A stretch of DNA of 64,000 nucleotides from an uncultured Marinicella sp. (GTDB lineage Bacteria; Pseudomonadota; Gammaproteobacteria; Xanthomonadales; Marinicellaceae), in assembly GCA_947502925.1 (NCBI GenBank), contig CANNBS010000008.1, positions 1 through 64,000 on the forward strand, in the 5' to 3' direction. The notes under the pieces were generated by a model. The model was not told where the DNA came from, made no database searches, and saw nothing but the letters and a program-made list of their open reading frames with translations. Below are positions 46,170-54,640 of the stretch, in pieces. How positions within the stretch are numbered: position 1 is the first letter of the stretch; every line of letters begins with the position of its first letter. The position numbers and the translations under genes were made by a program.

Positions 46170-46691
46170 ATGCGATTTTTCCTGTTTTCACTATTTATTT
46201 TTTTAAGCCAATCCGCTCACAGCATAGACAATCAGTGGGTAACACTGGGTCAGACCAATATTGACTGGGGTTATATCACACCCTATCAGCTTGAACTTCA
46301 GGCGCCGATGGGCCAGCATGATTTAGAGGACATCCGCAGAGGTATGCAACCAGTGCGATTTCAACTCACCTGGTTATCACCAAAAACCTCTCAGGAAGAT
46401 GTTCAGGCTCACTTTAAATCGTTGATTGAAGGTAAATTACTGAGCGAAGAATCCAGGAAATTCAATCAAACATCCATCCAAAAACTACTCAATAAATTAC
46501 CGGCCACCGAAAGACATGACGTTTGGCACGTTGTATTTTCGCCGGATCAGGGTACATTGTTCGTACTTGAGAAACAAGTGATACACACGCTTATTGGCGC
46601 GGAAGTGAATCGGGCTTTGTATCAAGCCTGGTTATATCAAAATCCGGTCACCACGGCAAAGTTGCTCAAACGCTTAAATAAAATCAATTAA
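46170..46691 (+). CDS. Exported chalcone-isomerase-like protein
   Basis: 173 residues from the ATG at 46170, chosen so that the signal peptide (MRFFLFSLFIFLSQSAHS) is N-terminal. The body (MQPVRFQLTWLSPKTSQEDV, FVLEKQVIHTLIGAEVNRAL) fits the periplasmic chalcone-isomerase-like domain (PF16036 type) of proteobacteria, whose role is unknown. It precedes two amidohydrolase genes by 16 bases, suggesting one operon. Confidence 0.75.
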   Translation: MRFFLFSLFIFLSQSAHSIDNQWVTLGQTNIDWGYITPYQLELQAPMGQHDLEDIRRGMQPVRFQLTWLSPKTSQEDVQAHFKSLIEGKLLSEESRKFNQTSIQKLLNKLPATERHDVWHVVFSPDQGTLFVLEKQVIHTLIGAEVNRALYQAWLYQNPVTTAKLLKRLNKIN

Positions 46692-46707
46692 TCAAAACGG
46701 CTCTATT

Positions 46708-49683
46708 ATGAAAAAAATGCTTCTCCTTTTACTGTTATCACTCACAGTCAGCGTTGCAGGCGCGCAACTACCAACCGGCACTGTGAATGGCGTCCAAGAT
46801 GTGCGTCACGCTGTCATGGCACTGACAAATGCAACGGTTCATGTAACACCCGACAAAACCTTAAAAGATGTCACTGTGGTGATTAAAGATGGTCAGATTA
46901 GTGACTATCTTAAAGACAAACGCCCACCTGAGAATGCGGTGGTTATTGATTACCAGGGCATGCATATTTATCCTGGTTTTATTCATTTAGATGCCGAAGT
47001 CGGGTTACCCGAACCAGCCAAACGACCACCCTTTAGCTGGGGCGGCCCGGAAACCCTGCAATCCACTGTGGATGGTGCTTATAACGCCAACGAAGCCATT
47101 AAAGCCAGTTATAACGCCGCAGATGATTTCAGCCATGATACAAAAGCCAACCAAGCCCTGCGTCAAGTAGGTTTTACCAGCGCGTTAAGTCATCGCCATG
47201 ACGGTATTATGCGCGGTACAGGTACTTTAGTGAGTTTAGCCGATGATCCGGCCCAACTCACCTTATTAGCTTCTAAAGCCAGCCAGCATTATTCTTTTGA
47301 TAAAGGTTCATCCAAGCAAGATTATCCGGTATCGTTAATGGGTGCCGTGGCCCTAATCAGACAAACCCTGATGGACGCCGACTGGTATCAGCAACAAAAC
47401 AAGATGACGGATCTGGATTTGGCCGCCATTAATAACAATAACCAACTGCCGCGTATTTTTAGTGTTAAAAACTGGCAACAAACCCTGTTAACCCGAAAAA
47501 TCAGCGATGAATTCAATATTCCTTTTGTGGTGAAAACAGCCGGTGATTCTTACCAGTCTTTAGAAGCCGTGGCCGACACCGGTCAAACCTTGGTTGTGCC
47601 GTTAAATTACCCCAAAGCCCCTGAGGTGAGCTCACCTTTAGACAGCTATCATGTGGATTACAGTGATTTAAAAAAATGGCAGGTTGCGCCATTTAACACA
47701 CGCCTGCTGGCCGAGAAAGGTGTCTCTTTTGCGCTGTTACCCGGTGATAATAAAAAAGGCCTGAAGACATTCTTAAAAGATTTACGCAAAGCTGTGAAAC
47801 ACGGACTCAGTGAGCAAGCAGCTTTAGCGGCTTTAACCACCATACCGGCTGAAATTTTAAACCGACAGGATATCGGTCATCTTGAAAAAGGTGCACGGGC
47901 TGATTTCATTGCCTTTGACCAACATTTATTTAATGATAAGGCACAGCTCAAAGACAGCTGGGTCAATGGCGAAAGAACCGAAATTAATCCACGACAGCCT
48001 TTACCTTCCGGTGATTATATATTGACTTTGGACAACAGCCAACACGAACTCAAAGTCAGTTTTAAAAAAGGTCAATTAAATCTGCAACCCGGCAGCGAAA
48101 GCGAACAAAAATTCAAGGCAAAAATGGACGGCCAGTTATTAAGCCTTGTGATTGATGAACAAGCACCACTCATGGCCTGGGTAGCGGATGGTAAAATTAA
48201 ACCCCTGCCCTCTGATTATAATTGGAGTCTGAAATTATCAAAACAAAATGACCAAGACATAAAATCTGACACGGATGAATCTGTTAAAGACCTCCCAAAT
48301 ATTCCAAAACCATTCACCGCTTATGGTCTGGCCGATACCAGCACACCGGATAAAGTACTGTTTAAAAACGCCACCGTATGGACGAATGAAGAAGCCGGTG
48401 TGGTTGAAAACACGGATGTTCTGGTGGTGGACGGCACCATTAAAAAAATTGATAAAGACATTGCAGACAGCAAAGCAGATTTGATTATTGATGCCACCGG
48501 TAAACATTTAACCTCAGGCATAATTGATGAACACAGCCACATTGCCCTGCTTTCAGTCAATGATGTGGCGGTTAATTCAAGCATGGTGCGAATGCAGGAT
48601 GTGGTTAATTCACAGGATGTGAATATCTATCGTAATTTAGCCGGGGGTGTGACCGCCGCGCAATTACTGCACGGTTCTGCCAATCCAATTGGTGGTCAGT
48701 CTGCGCTGATTAAAATGCGTTGGGGTGTATCACCACAAGACATGCTCATTGAAGGTGCCGACGGTTTTATTAAATTTGCTTTGGGTGAAAATGTAAAACG
48801 CTCCAGAAATAATCAATCAGTGCGTTATCCTTTAACACGCATGGGTGTTGAACAAGTTTACCGGGATGCTTTTAGCGAAGCACAACGTTATCAAAAGAAC
48901 TGGGATGATTATAATAATTTAAGCCGTTCTAAAAAGATAAAAGTCAGCCCACCGCGTCGTGATCTGGCCATGGAAGCCACCGCTGAAGTTTTAAATGAGG
49001 AACGCTACATCAGTTGTCATTCTTATGTTCAGTCTGAAATCAGTATGCTGATGCATGTGGCCGATGATTTTGATTTTAAGGTTAATACCTTCACCCATAT
49101 TTTAGAAGGCTATAAAGTGGCGGATCAAATGAAAGCCCATGGTGTCGGTGCCTCGACGTTTGCCGATTGGTGGGCTTATAAATGGGAAGTTAATGAAGCC
49201 ATTCCCTACAATGCCGCTCTGATGGACCAGGTTGGTTTAGTGACTGCCATTAATTCAGACTCGGCAGAAATGTCGCGCCGTTTAAATCAGGAAGCGGCCA
49301 AAACCATCAAATACGGTGGTTTAAGTGAACAGGAGGCCTGGAAGACAGTGACCCTGAATCCGGCCAAATTATTACATCTTGATGATCACATGGGCAGCGT
49401 CAAAGAAGGTAAAGACGCCGACTTGGTGTTATGGTCAGACGAACCCTTGTCCATATATGCTCAGGCAGAAAAAACCATGGTCGATGGTGTGATTTATTAT
49501 GACCGTGATAAACAAAGCACCTTGGAAGAAACCATCAACACCGAAAAAATGGCGTTAATTAAAGAAAGTCAGTCATCCGGTGACTCAAAAAAACCCAGCG
49601 CCCAAGCCGCCAAGCCGGAACTGCATTGTGACACCTTAATTACCCACAATGCCTTCTTAGCATTAGACAACGGAGCCGAATAA
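46708..49683 (+). CDS. Double-module exported amidohydrolase
   Basis: 991 residues with a signal peptide. Two amidohydrolase-like modules are visible, residues ~30-430 and ~545-960. The first lacks the metal HxH: the equivalent reads GFIHLDAEVG, and it lacks the terminal Asp-Ser-Pro region, so it is probably catalytically dead. The second has DEHSHIAL, CHSYVQSE, FTHILEGYK and the INSDSAEMSRR segment, so is probably active. A beta-rich linker lies between them. Its stop and the next start share one base (TAATG). Substrate unknown. Confidence 0.88.
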   Translation: MKKMLLLLLLSLTVSVAGAQLPTGTVNGVQDVRHAVMALTNATVHVTPDKTLKDVTVVIKDGQISDYLKDKRPPENAVVIDYQGMHIYPGFIHLDAEVGLPEPAKRPPFSWGGPETLQSTVDGAYNANEAIKASYNAADDFSHDTKANQALRQVGFTSALSHRHDGIMRGTGTLVSLADDPAQLTLLASKASQHYSFDKGSSKQDYPVSLMGAVALIRQTLMDADWYQQQNKMTDLDLAAINNNNQLPRIFSVKNWQQTLLTRKISDEFNIPFVVKTAGDSYQSLEAVADTGQTLVVPLNYPKAPEVSSPLDSYHVDYSDLKKWQVAPFNTRLLAEKGVSFALLPGDNKKGLKTFLKDLRKAVKHGLSEQAALAALTTIPAEILNRQDIGHLEKGARADFIAFDQHLFNDKAQLKDSWVNGERTEINPRQPLPSGDYILTLDNSQHELKVSFKKGQLNLQPGSESEQKFKAKMDGQLLSLVIDEQAPLMAWVADGKIKPLPSDYNWSLKLSKQNDQDIKSDTDESVKDLPNIPKPFTAYGLADTSTPDKVLFKNATVWTNEEAGVVENTDVLVVDGTIKKIDKDIADSKADLIIDATGKHLTSGIIDEHSHIALLSVNDVAVNSSMVRMQDVVNSQDVNIYRNLAGGVTAAQLLHGSANPIGGQSALIKMRWGVSPQDMLIEGADGFIKFALGENVKRSRNNQSVRYPLTRMGVEQVYRDAFSEAQRYQKNWDDYNNLSRSKKIKVSPPRRDLAMEATAEVLNEERYISCHSYVQSEISMLMHVADDFDFKVNTFTHILEGYKVADQMKAHGVGASTFADWWAYKWEVNEAIPYNAALMDQVGLVTAINSDSAEMSRRLNQEAAKTIKYGGLSEQEAWKTVTLNPAKLLHLDDHMGSVKEGKDADLVLWSDEPLSIYAQAEKTMVDGVIYYDRDKQSTLEETINTEKMALIKESQSSGDSKKPSAQAAKPELHCDTLITHNAFLALDNGAE

Positions 49684-50957
49684 TGAAAACGATACTCTTT
49701 ACTCTACTCACCTTAGTCATTTTCCGGGCCGATGCCATTAGACCGACACCGGCAGAAGCACAGGATGCCCCTGAAACCTTTATTAATGCCACCATTCATA
49801 CTGGTGATGGTAACGTATTAAATAACGCCATGATGGTGATTGAATCAGGCCAAATCAGTTACCTCGGTTCATACCAAAAAAACCAGGAAAAAGGTCAGAT
49901 TAATGACCTGAAAGAACACCATATTTATCCGGGCTTTATTCTGACTAACACCAACTTAGGTCTCACCGAAGTGGATGCCGTGCGTGCCTCAGTGGATTTT
50001 AAAGAAACCGGTCAACTAAACCCCAATGTGCGGACATCGGTTGCCTATAATGCCGATTCCATGCGCATTCCGCCAATGCGTTTTAATGGCGTCTTGTTGG
50101 CGCAAGTTGTTCCCGTGGGTGGTTTGGTCAGCGGCAGCTCTTCAGTGATGCAATTAGATGCCTGGAACTGGGATGATGCCCTGGTAAAAAATGATGATGG
50201 TTTACACATTAACTGGCCATCCATAAGAAACAAGAAGTTTGATTACGCCACGTTCAGTATGAAACTGGAAAAAGATAAAAACTATGGCGACAAGGTGATT
50301 AAAATTAAAACCCTGTTCAAAGATGCTCAAGCCGGTCACAGCCCTGATAACATTAAGCTGGACGCCGTTGCAGCGGTGTTTAAAGGTGACAAACAGGTCT
50401 ATATCCACGCCAGTACCCCCACAGCCATTATCGAAAGCATTGAATTTATGCAGTCGATGGGTATTAATCAACCTGTATTGGTGACCGGTTCAGCGGCCTT
50501 ACCGGTCATTGACTTTATTGTTTCGGCTGATGTCCCGGTGATTATTAATTCAGTGCATAGCCTGCCCCAACGAAATGACAGTCCAGTGGAACAACCCTAT
50601 GCAGTGGCGGTTAAATTACAACAAGCCGGCGTACTAACTGCCCTGTCCTATCCAGGCTCCATGAGTTCTCGGAATTTAGGCTTTACCGCCGGTACCACGG
50701 TGGCGCAGGGCCTGGATAAAAATACTGCCTTACAGTTAATCACACTTAATCCTGCCAGGATATTAAAAATTGATAACCGTTACGGCAGTCTGGCAACCGA
50801 TAAAAGTGCCACCTTCTTTATTTCCACAGGTGATGCCCTGGATATGTCGGCACAACAATTACAGTCGGCTTACATCGATGGCCGAAAAATTGATTTATCC
50901 GGTAAACAACAAAAACTGTATAAACGCTACCACGATAAATACCAATTGGCTGAATAA
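49683..50957 (+). CDS. Amidohydrolase-like protein, metal motif missing
   Basis: 424 residues with a signal peptide. The fold matches the first module of the upstream protein (IYPGFILTNTNLGLTEVDAV, GQLNPNVRTSVAYNADSMRI, TLNPARILKIDNRYGSL). No HxH metal site is visible, so it is probably a partner or pseudo-enzyme. The TAATG junction implies coupled translation and a fixed ratio with the 991-residue protein. Confidence 0.85.
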   Translation: MKTILFTLLTLVIFRADAIRPTPAEAQDAPETFINATIHTGDGNVLNNAMMVIESGQISYLGSYQKNQEKGQINDLKEHHIYPGFILTNTNLGLTEVDAVRASVDFKETGQLNPNVRTSVAYNADSMRIPPMRFNGVLLAQVVPVGGLVSGSSSVMQLDAWNWDDALVKNDDGLHINWPSIRNKKFDYATFSMKLEKDKNYGDKVIKIKTLFKDAQAGHSPDNIKLDAVAAVFKGDKQVYIHASTPTAIIESIEFMQSMGINQPVLVTGSAALPVIDFIVSADVPVIINSVHSLPQRNDSPVEQPYAVAVKLQQAGVLTALSYPGSMSSRNLGFTAGTTVAQGLDKNTALQLITLNPARILKIDNRYGSLATDKSATFFISTGDALDMSAQQLQSAYIDGRKIDLSGKQQKLYKRYHDKYQLAE

Positions 50958-50975
50958 AAGAATCCGTTAGATTAT

Positions 50976-51956
50976 ATGCTTTGTATTCACCATCATTCCA
51001 CCGACCCGTATTTTAATCTGGCGGTGGATGAATATATTTTTAAACATGTCGATGAAGACTGTTTTATGTTGTGGCGTAATGACAATGCCATTATTGTCGG
51101 TAAGCATCAGAACACCTTGTCGGAAATTAACGTCGACTATGTGCAAGAAAAAGGCATTAAAGTGGTCAGGCGAATGTCGGGTGGCGGTGCCGTTTATCAT
51201 GATTTGGGTAATCTGAATTTCACCTTCACAAAAAACAGCGAAGAAGCCGGCAAAGTGGATTTTCATCACTATACCCAGCCGATTATCGATGTGCTTAATG
51301 AGTTAGGTGTCAATGCCGAGTTTCAGGGCCGCAATGATTTAGTGATTGAAGGCCGAAAGTTTTCCGGTAATGCCGAATATATTCTGAAAAACAAAGTCCT
51401 GCATCATGGCACCATATTATTTTCATCACATATGCCGGATATCAGCGGCGCGTTAAAAGTCAATCCGCTTAAGTTTAAAGACAAAGCGGTTAAATCTGTT
51501 CCGAAAAGAGTCACCAATGTGATGGATCATCTAAAAGAACCCATTTCACTGGAAGACTTTACTAACCGGGTGATGAATCATATTATCAAAACACACGACA
51601 ATTGTCGGCCTTATTCGTTTTCAGATACCGACCTTAAGGCCATTGAGAAAATCCGTGATGAAAAGTACGCCCAATGGGAGTGGAACTTTGGCAGCTCACC
51701 TGATTATAATTTTCAACAAGGCATTCGCAGTCAAGGCGGTACCTTAGAAATGCATTTAGATGTTCACAAAGGTGTGATTAAACAATGTCGGATATTTGGT
51801 GATTTTTTTACCACCGGTGACATCAGTGATATTGAAGAAGCATTAATTAATTTGCGTCATGATAAAGCGGTCATCAGAGAACGATTATGTGATTTTGATA
51901 TTGAGAAATATTTTCACAACATGACGCAAGAAGATATATTGGCTGCCATGTTTTGA
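50976..51956 (+). CDS. lplA: Lipoate-protein ligase
   Basis: 326 residues. It attaches free lipoate to the E2 subunits of 2-oxoacid dehydrogenases and to GcvH. Motifs are RRMSGGGAVYHDLGNLNF, GRNDLVIEGRKFSGNAEY and LHHGTILFSS. The C-terminal accessory domain (SQGGTLEMHLDVHKGVIKQC) is present, as in bifunctional LplA that also activates lipoate. It lies 18 bases after the amidohydrolase gene; a bidirectional terminator follows. Confidence 0.95.
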   Translation: MLCIHHHSTDPYFNLAVDEYIFKHVDEDCFMLWRNDNAIIVGKHQNTLSEINVDYVQEKGIKVVRRMSGGGAVYHDLGNLNFTFTKNSEEAGKVDFHHYTQPIIDVLNELGVNAEFQGRNDLVIEGRKFSGNAEYILKNKVLHHGTILFSSHMPDISGALKVNPLKFKDKAVKSVPKRVTNVMDHLKEPISLEDFTNRVMNHIIKTHDNCRPYSFSDTDLKAIEKIRDEKYAQWEWNFGSSPDYNFQQGIRSQGGTLEMHLDVHKGVIKQCRIFGDFFTTGDISDIEEALINLRHDKAVIRERLCDFDIEKYFHNMTQEDILAAMF

Positions 51957-51978
51957 ACACCCCTAATCATTCATGCAT

Positions 51979-52006
51979 AAAAAAAGGGCCTATTCGGCCC
52001 TTTTTT
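51979..52006. terminator. Bidirectional terminator between lplA and ppiD
   Basis: Stem AAAAAAGGGCC/GGCCCTTTTTT with loop TATTC, between two convergent genes. Confidence 0.92.
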
Positions 52007-52021
52007 CATTTAGTCATGTCT

Positions 52022-53926
52022 TTAAAACTGATTTTGTTGATTCAGCAAATCTTCGTTGATTGTAATATCAGCAGACTGTCTGAGCGCTTGTAACAATAAC
52101 TGTGTTTCGTTACTTTTAATGTTACGCTCTAATTGCGCCGCTTCCTGATCCAGCTGCGCTATGGATGACTCATCAGGCAAGTGAACTCCCAGTAGTTGAA
52201 CCACAGCCACATCCTGGTTATTGCCTTTAACAACATGAATGGTGTCATCGGTTTTATCCGGTGCCATTAAACGAAAGACCGCATTGACCACATTAACCGG
52301 ATGATTAGAACCGCTTCGTTTAACATCACGGGCGGCCACAAGTTCGATATCAAATTCATCCGTTAACGCATTCAAAGCCACATCATCTTGTTGTGCTTTG
52401 GTTTTAATTTCATCTGCCAACTGTTGAGCCATTTCAGCCGACTTTTCATTGACCAGTCGGGTTTTAATCGTTTCTGTGACTTCTTCAAGCGGTTTAAGCT
52501 CGGATGGCTTTACTTGATTCATGTGAATAAATGCAATGTGCGTATCTGATAAATTTATCACATCGGAATTCAATAAATCTTCTTTCACCATCGGTGAATA
52601 GGCCATTTTCACAAACTCTGGGTTAGCAGCCAGACCTTCTCCACCGGAACGTGGAAAGAATTCAGTTGTTTCGACACTTAAGTCGGTAGCCTCTGCCGGA
52701 CCGGTTAAACCACTTTGTGCATCTAACACCAAACCGGATAATTCATTGGCTTTATCTAAAAATAAAGTCTGTGCCTGGTTGGCCTGTAATTCCTGAATAA
52801 TGTCCGATTTAACCTCTTCATAGGGCGGAATCCGGGCGTCTTTTATTTCATCTAATTTAATGAGGTGATAACCAAATTGGGTTTTGACAGGTTCTGAAAT
52901 TTGACCTTCTTCCATGCTGAACAAAGCGTCATCAAATTCTTCGACCATATCACCGGGACTGACTAATCCCAGGTCACCACCTTGTTCAGCAGAACCCGGA
53001 TCCTGAGAGTATTCTTTGGCTAAATCAGCAAATGAATCACCTTGGTCCAGACGTTGCTGAATGTCTTTCAACGTTTCTTGCGCCTGATCGTCGTCATTAA
53101 TTAAAATATGTGACGCTTGGCGTTGAGCCGGTTTTTCAAAACGCTGCTTATTATCTTCATAGTAGGATAAAGCATCCTGATCGGACACGTCGATTTGACT
53201 GGCCACCTGTTCGGCATCCAATTCAATGTAGTCAACCTTGACCATTTCTTCGGTCATAAATTGATCACTGTTGTTATTATAATAGTCACTGATTTCCTCA
53301 TCAGAAACGGTGACCTCGTCAGAGAACTGACTGGCCTGAATGAGAAAATAATCAAAATCACGGGTTTGATTTCTCAGTACAGCAATGGTTTTGGCTTCTT
53401 TAGGTGTCATAAAAGCCGTGTCATCAAATAATTTATTAACGGCCTGACCGGCCTCTTCGTTAATAATTCTGGCTTGTAATGATTGTGCAGATTGATTGGT
53501 TTGTGCTAAATAGCCGGCATACAATTCACGATCAAACTGACCGTCGGCATTTTGAAAGATTTCTACATCTGACAGAATCGACTTGATTTGATTGCTGGTG
53601 ACGGTGTAACCATTATTCAGGGCCGCCTGACGATGTAACTCACTGTTAATCATTGACTCCAGAAAATTACGTCGCATCATCGGTGAGTCGAAGAAATCAG
53701 GTTGTAACTGATCGCCATACTGGCTCAACATATTTTGTCGGTAAGTGGCAAATTGGTTACTGTAATCACTGTAGGTAATGGTCTCACCATTGACAGTGGC
53801 TAAAGAATCACTGCTGGATTGTGAAAAATAATCGCCCACACCCCACAATGCAAATGCCAAAATTAAGATACCCATGACGATGGTCATGAATAAGCCTGTT
53901 GATTTATCTCTAATCCAAGTTAACAT
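52022..53926 (-). CDS. ppiD: Periplasmic folding chaperone with parvulin domain
   Basis: 634 residues. One N-terminal membrane anchor (GLFMTIVMGILILAFALWGV), a SurA-like N-terminal region, a parvulin prolyl isomerase domain (~265-355; ASHILINDDDQAQETLKDIQ, KEYSQDPGSAEQGGDLGLVS, FGYHLIKLDEI) and a C-terminal helical part. It helps outer-membrane and periplasmic proteins leave the Sec translocon. It sits downstream of hupB and two tRNA genes, as in other gammaproteobacteria. Confidence 0.95.
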   Translation of the reverse strand: MLTWIRDKSTGLFMTIVMGILILAFALWGVGDYFSQSSSDSLATVNGETITYSDYSNQFATYRQNMLSQYGDQLQPDFFDSPMMRRNFLESMINSELHRQAALNNGYTVTSNQIKSILSDVEIFQNADGQFDRELYAGYLAQTNQSAQSLQARIINEEAGQAVNKLFDDTAFMTPKEAKTIAVLRNQTRDFDYFLIQASQFSDEVTVSDEEISDYYNNNSDQFMTEEMVKVDYIELDAEQVASQIDVSDQDALSYYEDNKQRFEKPAQRQASHILINDDDQAQETLKDIQQRLDQGDSFADLAKEYSQDPGSAEQGGDLGLVSPGDMVEEFDDALFSMEEGQISEPVKTQFGYHLIKLDEIKDARIPPYEEVKSDIIQELQANQAQTLFLDKANELSGLVLDAQSGLTGPAEATDLSVETTEFFPRSGGEGLAANPEFVKMAYSPMVKEDLLNSDVINLSDTHIAFIHMNQVKPSELKPLEEVTETIKTRLVNEKSAEMAQQLADEIKTKAQQDDVALNALTDEFDIELVAARDVKRSGSNHPVNVVNAVFRLMAPDKTDDTIHVVKGNNQDVAVVQLLGVHLPDESSIAQLDQEAAQLERNIKSNETQLLLQALRQSADITINEDLLNQQNQF

Positions 53927-53951
53927 CGATCGTTCACCAAAATACTTTAAC

Positions 53952-53983
53952 TAAAAAAAAAGGGTGTCAATTGACACCCTTTT
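53952..53983 (-). terminator. Terminator after tRNA-Val/tRNA-Asp
   Basis: AAAAGGGTGTCAA/TTGACACCCTTTT palindrome ending in nine T on the minus strand, six bases after the tRNA-Asp 3' end. Confidence 0.92.
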
Positions 53984-53988
53984 CTAAC

Positions 53989-54065
53989 TGGCGGAGTGGA
54001 CGGGACTCGAACCCGCGACCACCGGCGTGACAGGCCGGTATTCTAACCAACTGAACTACCACTCC
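53989..54065 (-). tRNA. tRNA-Asp (GTC)
   Basis: 77 nt. Anticodon GTC in CCTGTCACG, acceptor GGAGTGG/CCACTCC, T-loop TTCGAGT, encoded CCA. Confidence 0.96.
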
Positions 54066-54070
54066 GAATC

Positions 54071-54146
54071 TGGTGGGTGCTGCAGGGCTTGAACCTGCGA
54101 CCCTCGCCTTGTAAGGGCGATGCTCTCCCAGCTGAGCTAAGCACCC
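54071..54146 (-). tRNA. tRNA-Val (TAC)
   Basis: 76 nt. Anticodon TAC in CCTTACAAG, acceptor GGGTGCT/AGCACCC, encoded CCA. Five bases from tRNA-Asp, so one precursor. Confidence 0.96.
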
Positions 54147-54159
54147 GATTCAGGGGGCG

Positions 54160-54432
54160 TTAGTTTACTGCATCTTTAAGTGCTTTACCAGCCTTAAATG
54201 ATGGAATTTTTGCCGCTTTAATTTGAATGGTTTCACCGGTGCGAGGATTACGTCCTTGACGGGCTGCACGGTGTTTAACTGAGAATGTACCGAAACCGAC
54301 AAAAGTTAATTTATCGCCTTTTTTTAATGCATTTGTAATGGTATCGACAACTGCGTCAAAGCAATCGCCAGCGGTTGCTTGCGAAACATCTGCTTGTTCT
54401 GCAACAGCTTTAATAAAATCTTGTTTTTTCAT
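54160..54432 (-). CDS. hupB: DNA-binding protein HU
   Basis: 90 residues, the standard HU length: MKKQDFIKAVAEQADVSQ, FGTFSVKHRAARQGRNPRTG (the DNA-binding arm) and IPSFKAGKALKDAVN. Nucleoid protein that bends DNA. AAGGAG precedes the start. It sits between lon and the tRNA-Val/tRNA-Asp pair, as in E. coli (lon-hupB-ppiD). Confidence 0.97.
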   Translation of the reverse strand: MKKQDFIKAVAEQADVSQATAGDCFDAVVDTITNALKKGDKLTFVGFGTFSVKHRAARQGRNPRTGETIQIKAAKIPSFKAGKALKDAVN

Positions 54433-54640
54433 TGTTTATCTCCTTCGAATTACAATATTTAAATGTTGACTTAACCGCCAAGAAACGCGCATTTTATACC
54501 ATGTATTGGCTATAAAGCCATTACTATTTTTTAAAAAATGGCATAAAACTGAGATTCTTACTTCTATTAAGAATTGACGATTGTTTAACCCTCTTATGAG
54601 TGCTTAATATCTTATCACAATCAATCAGGATGTCAGGGTA

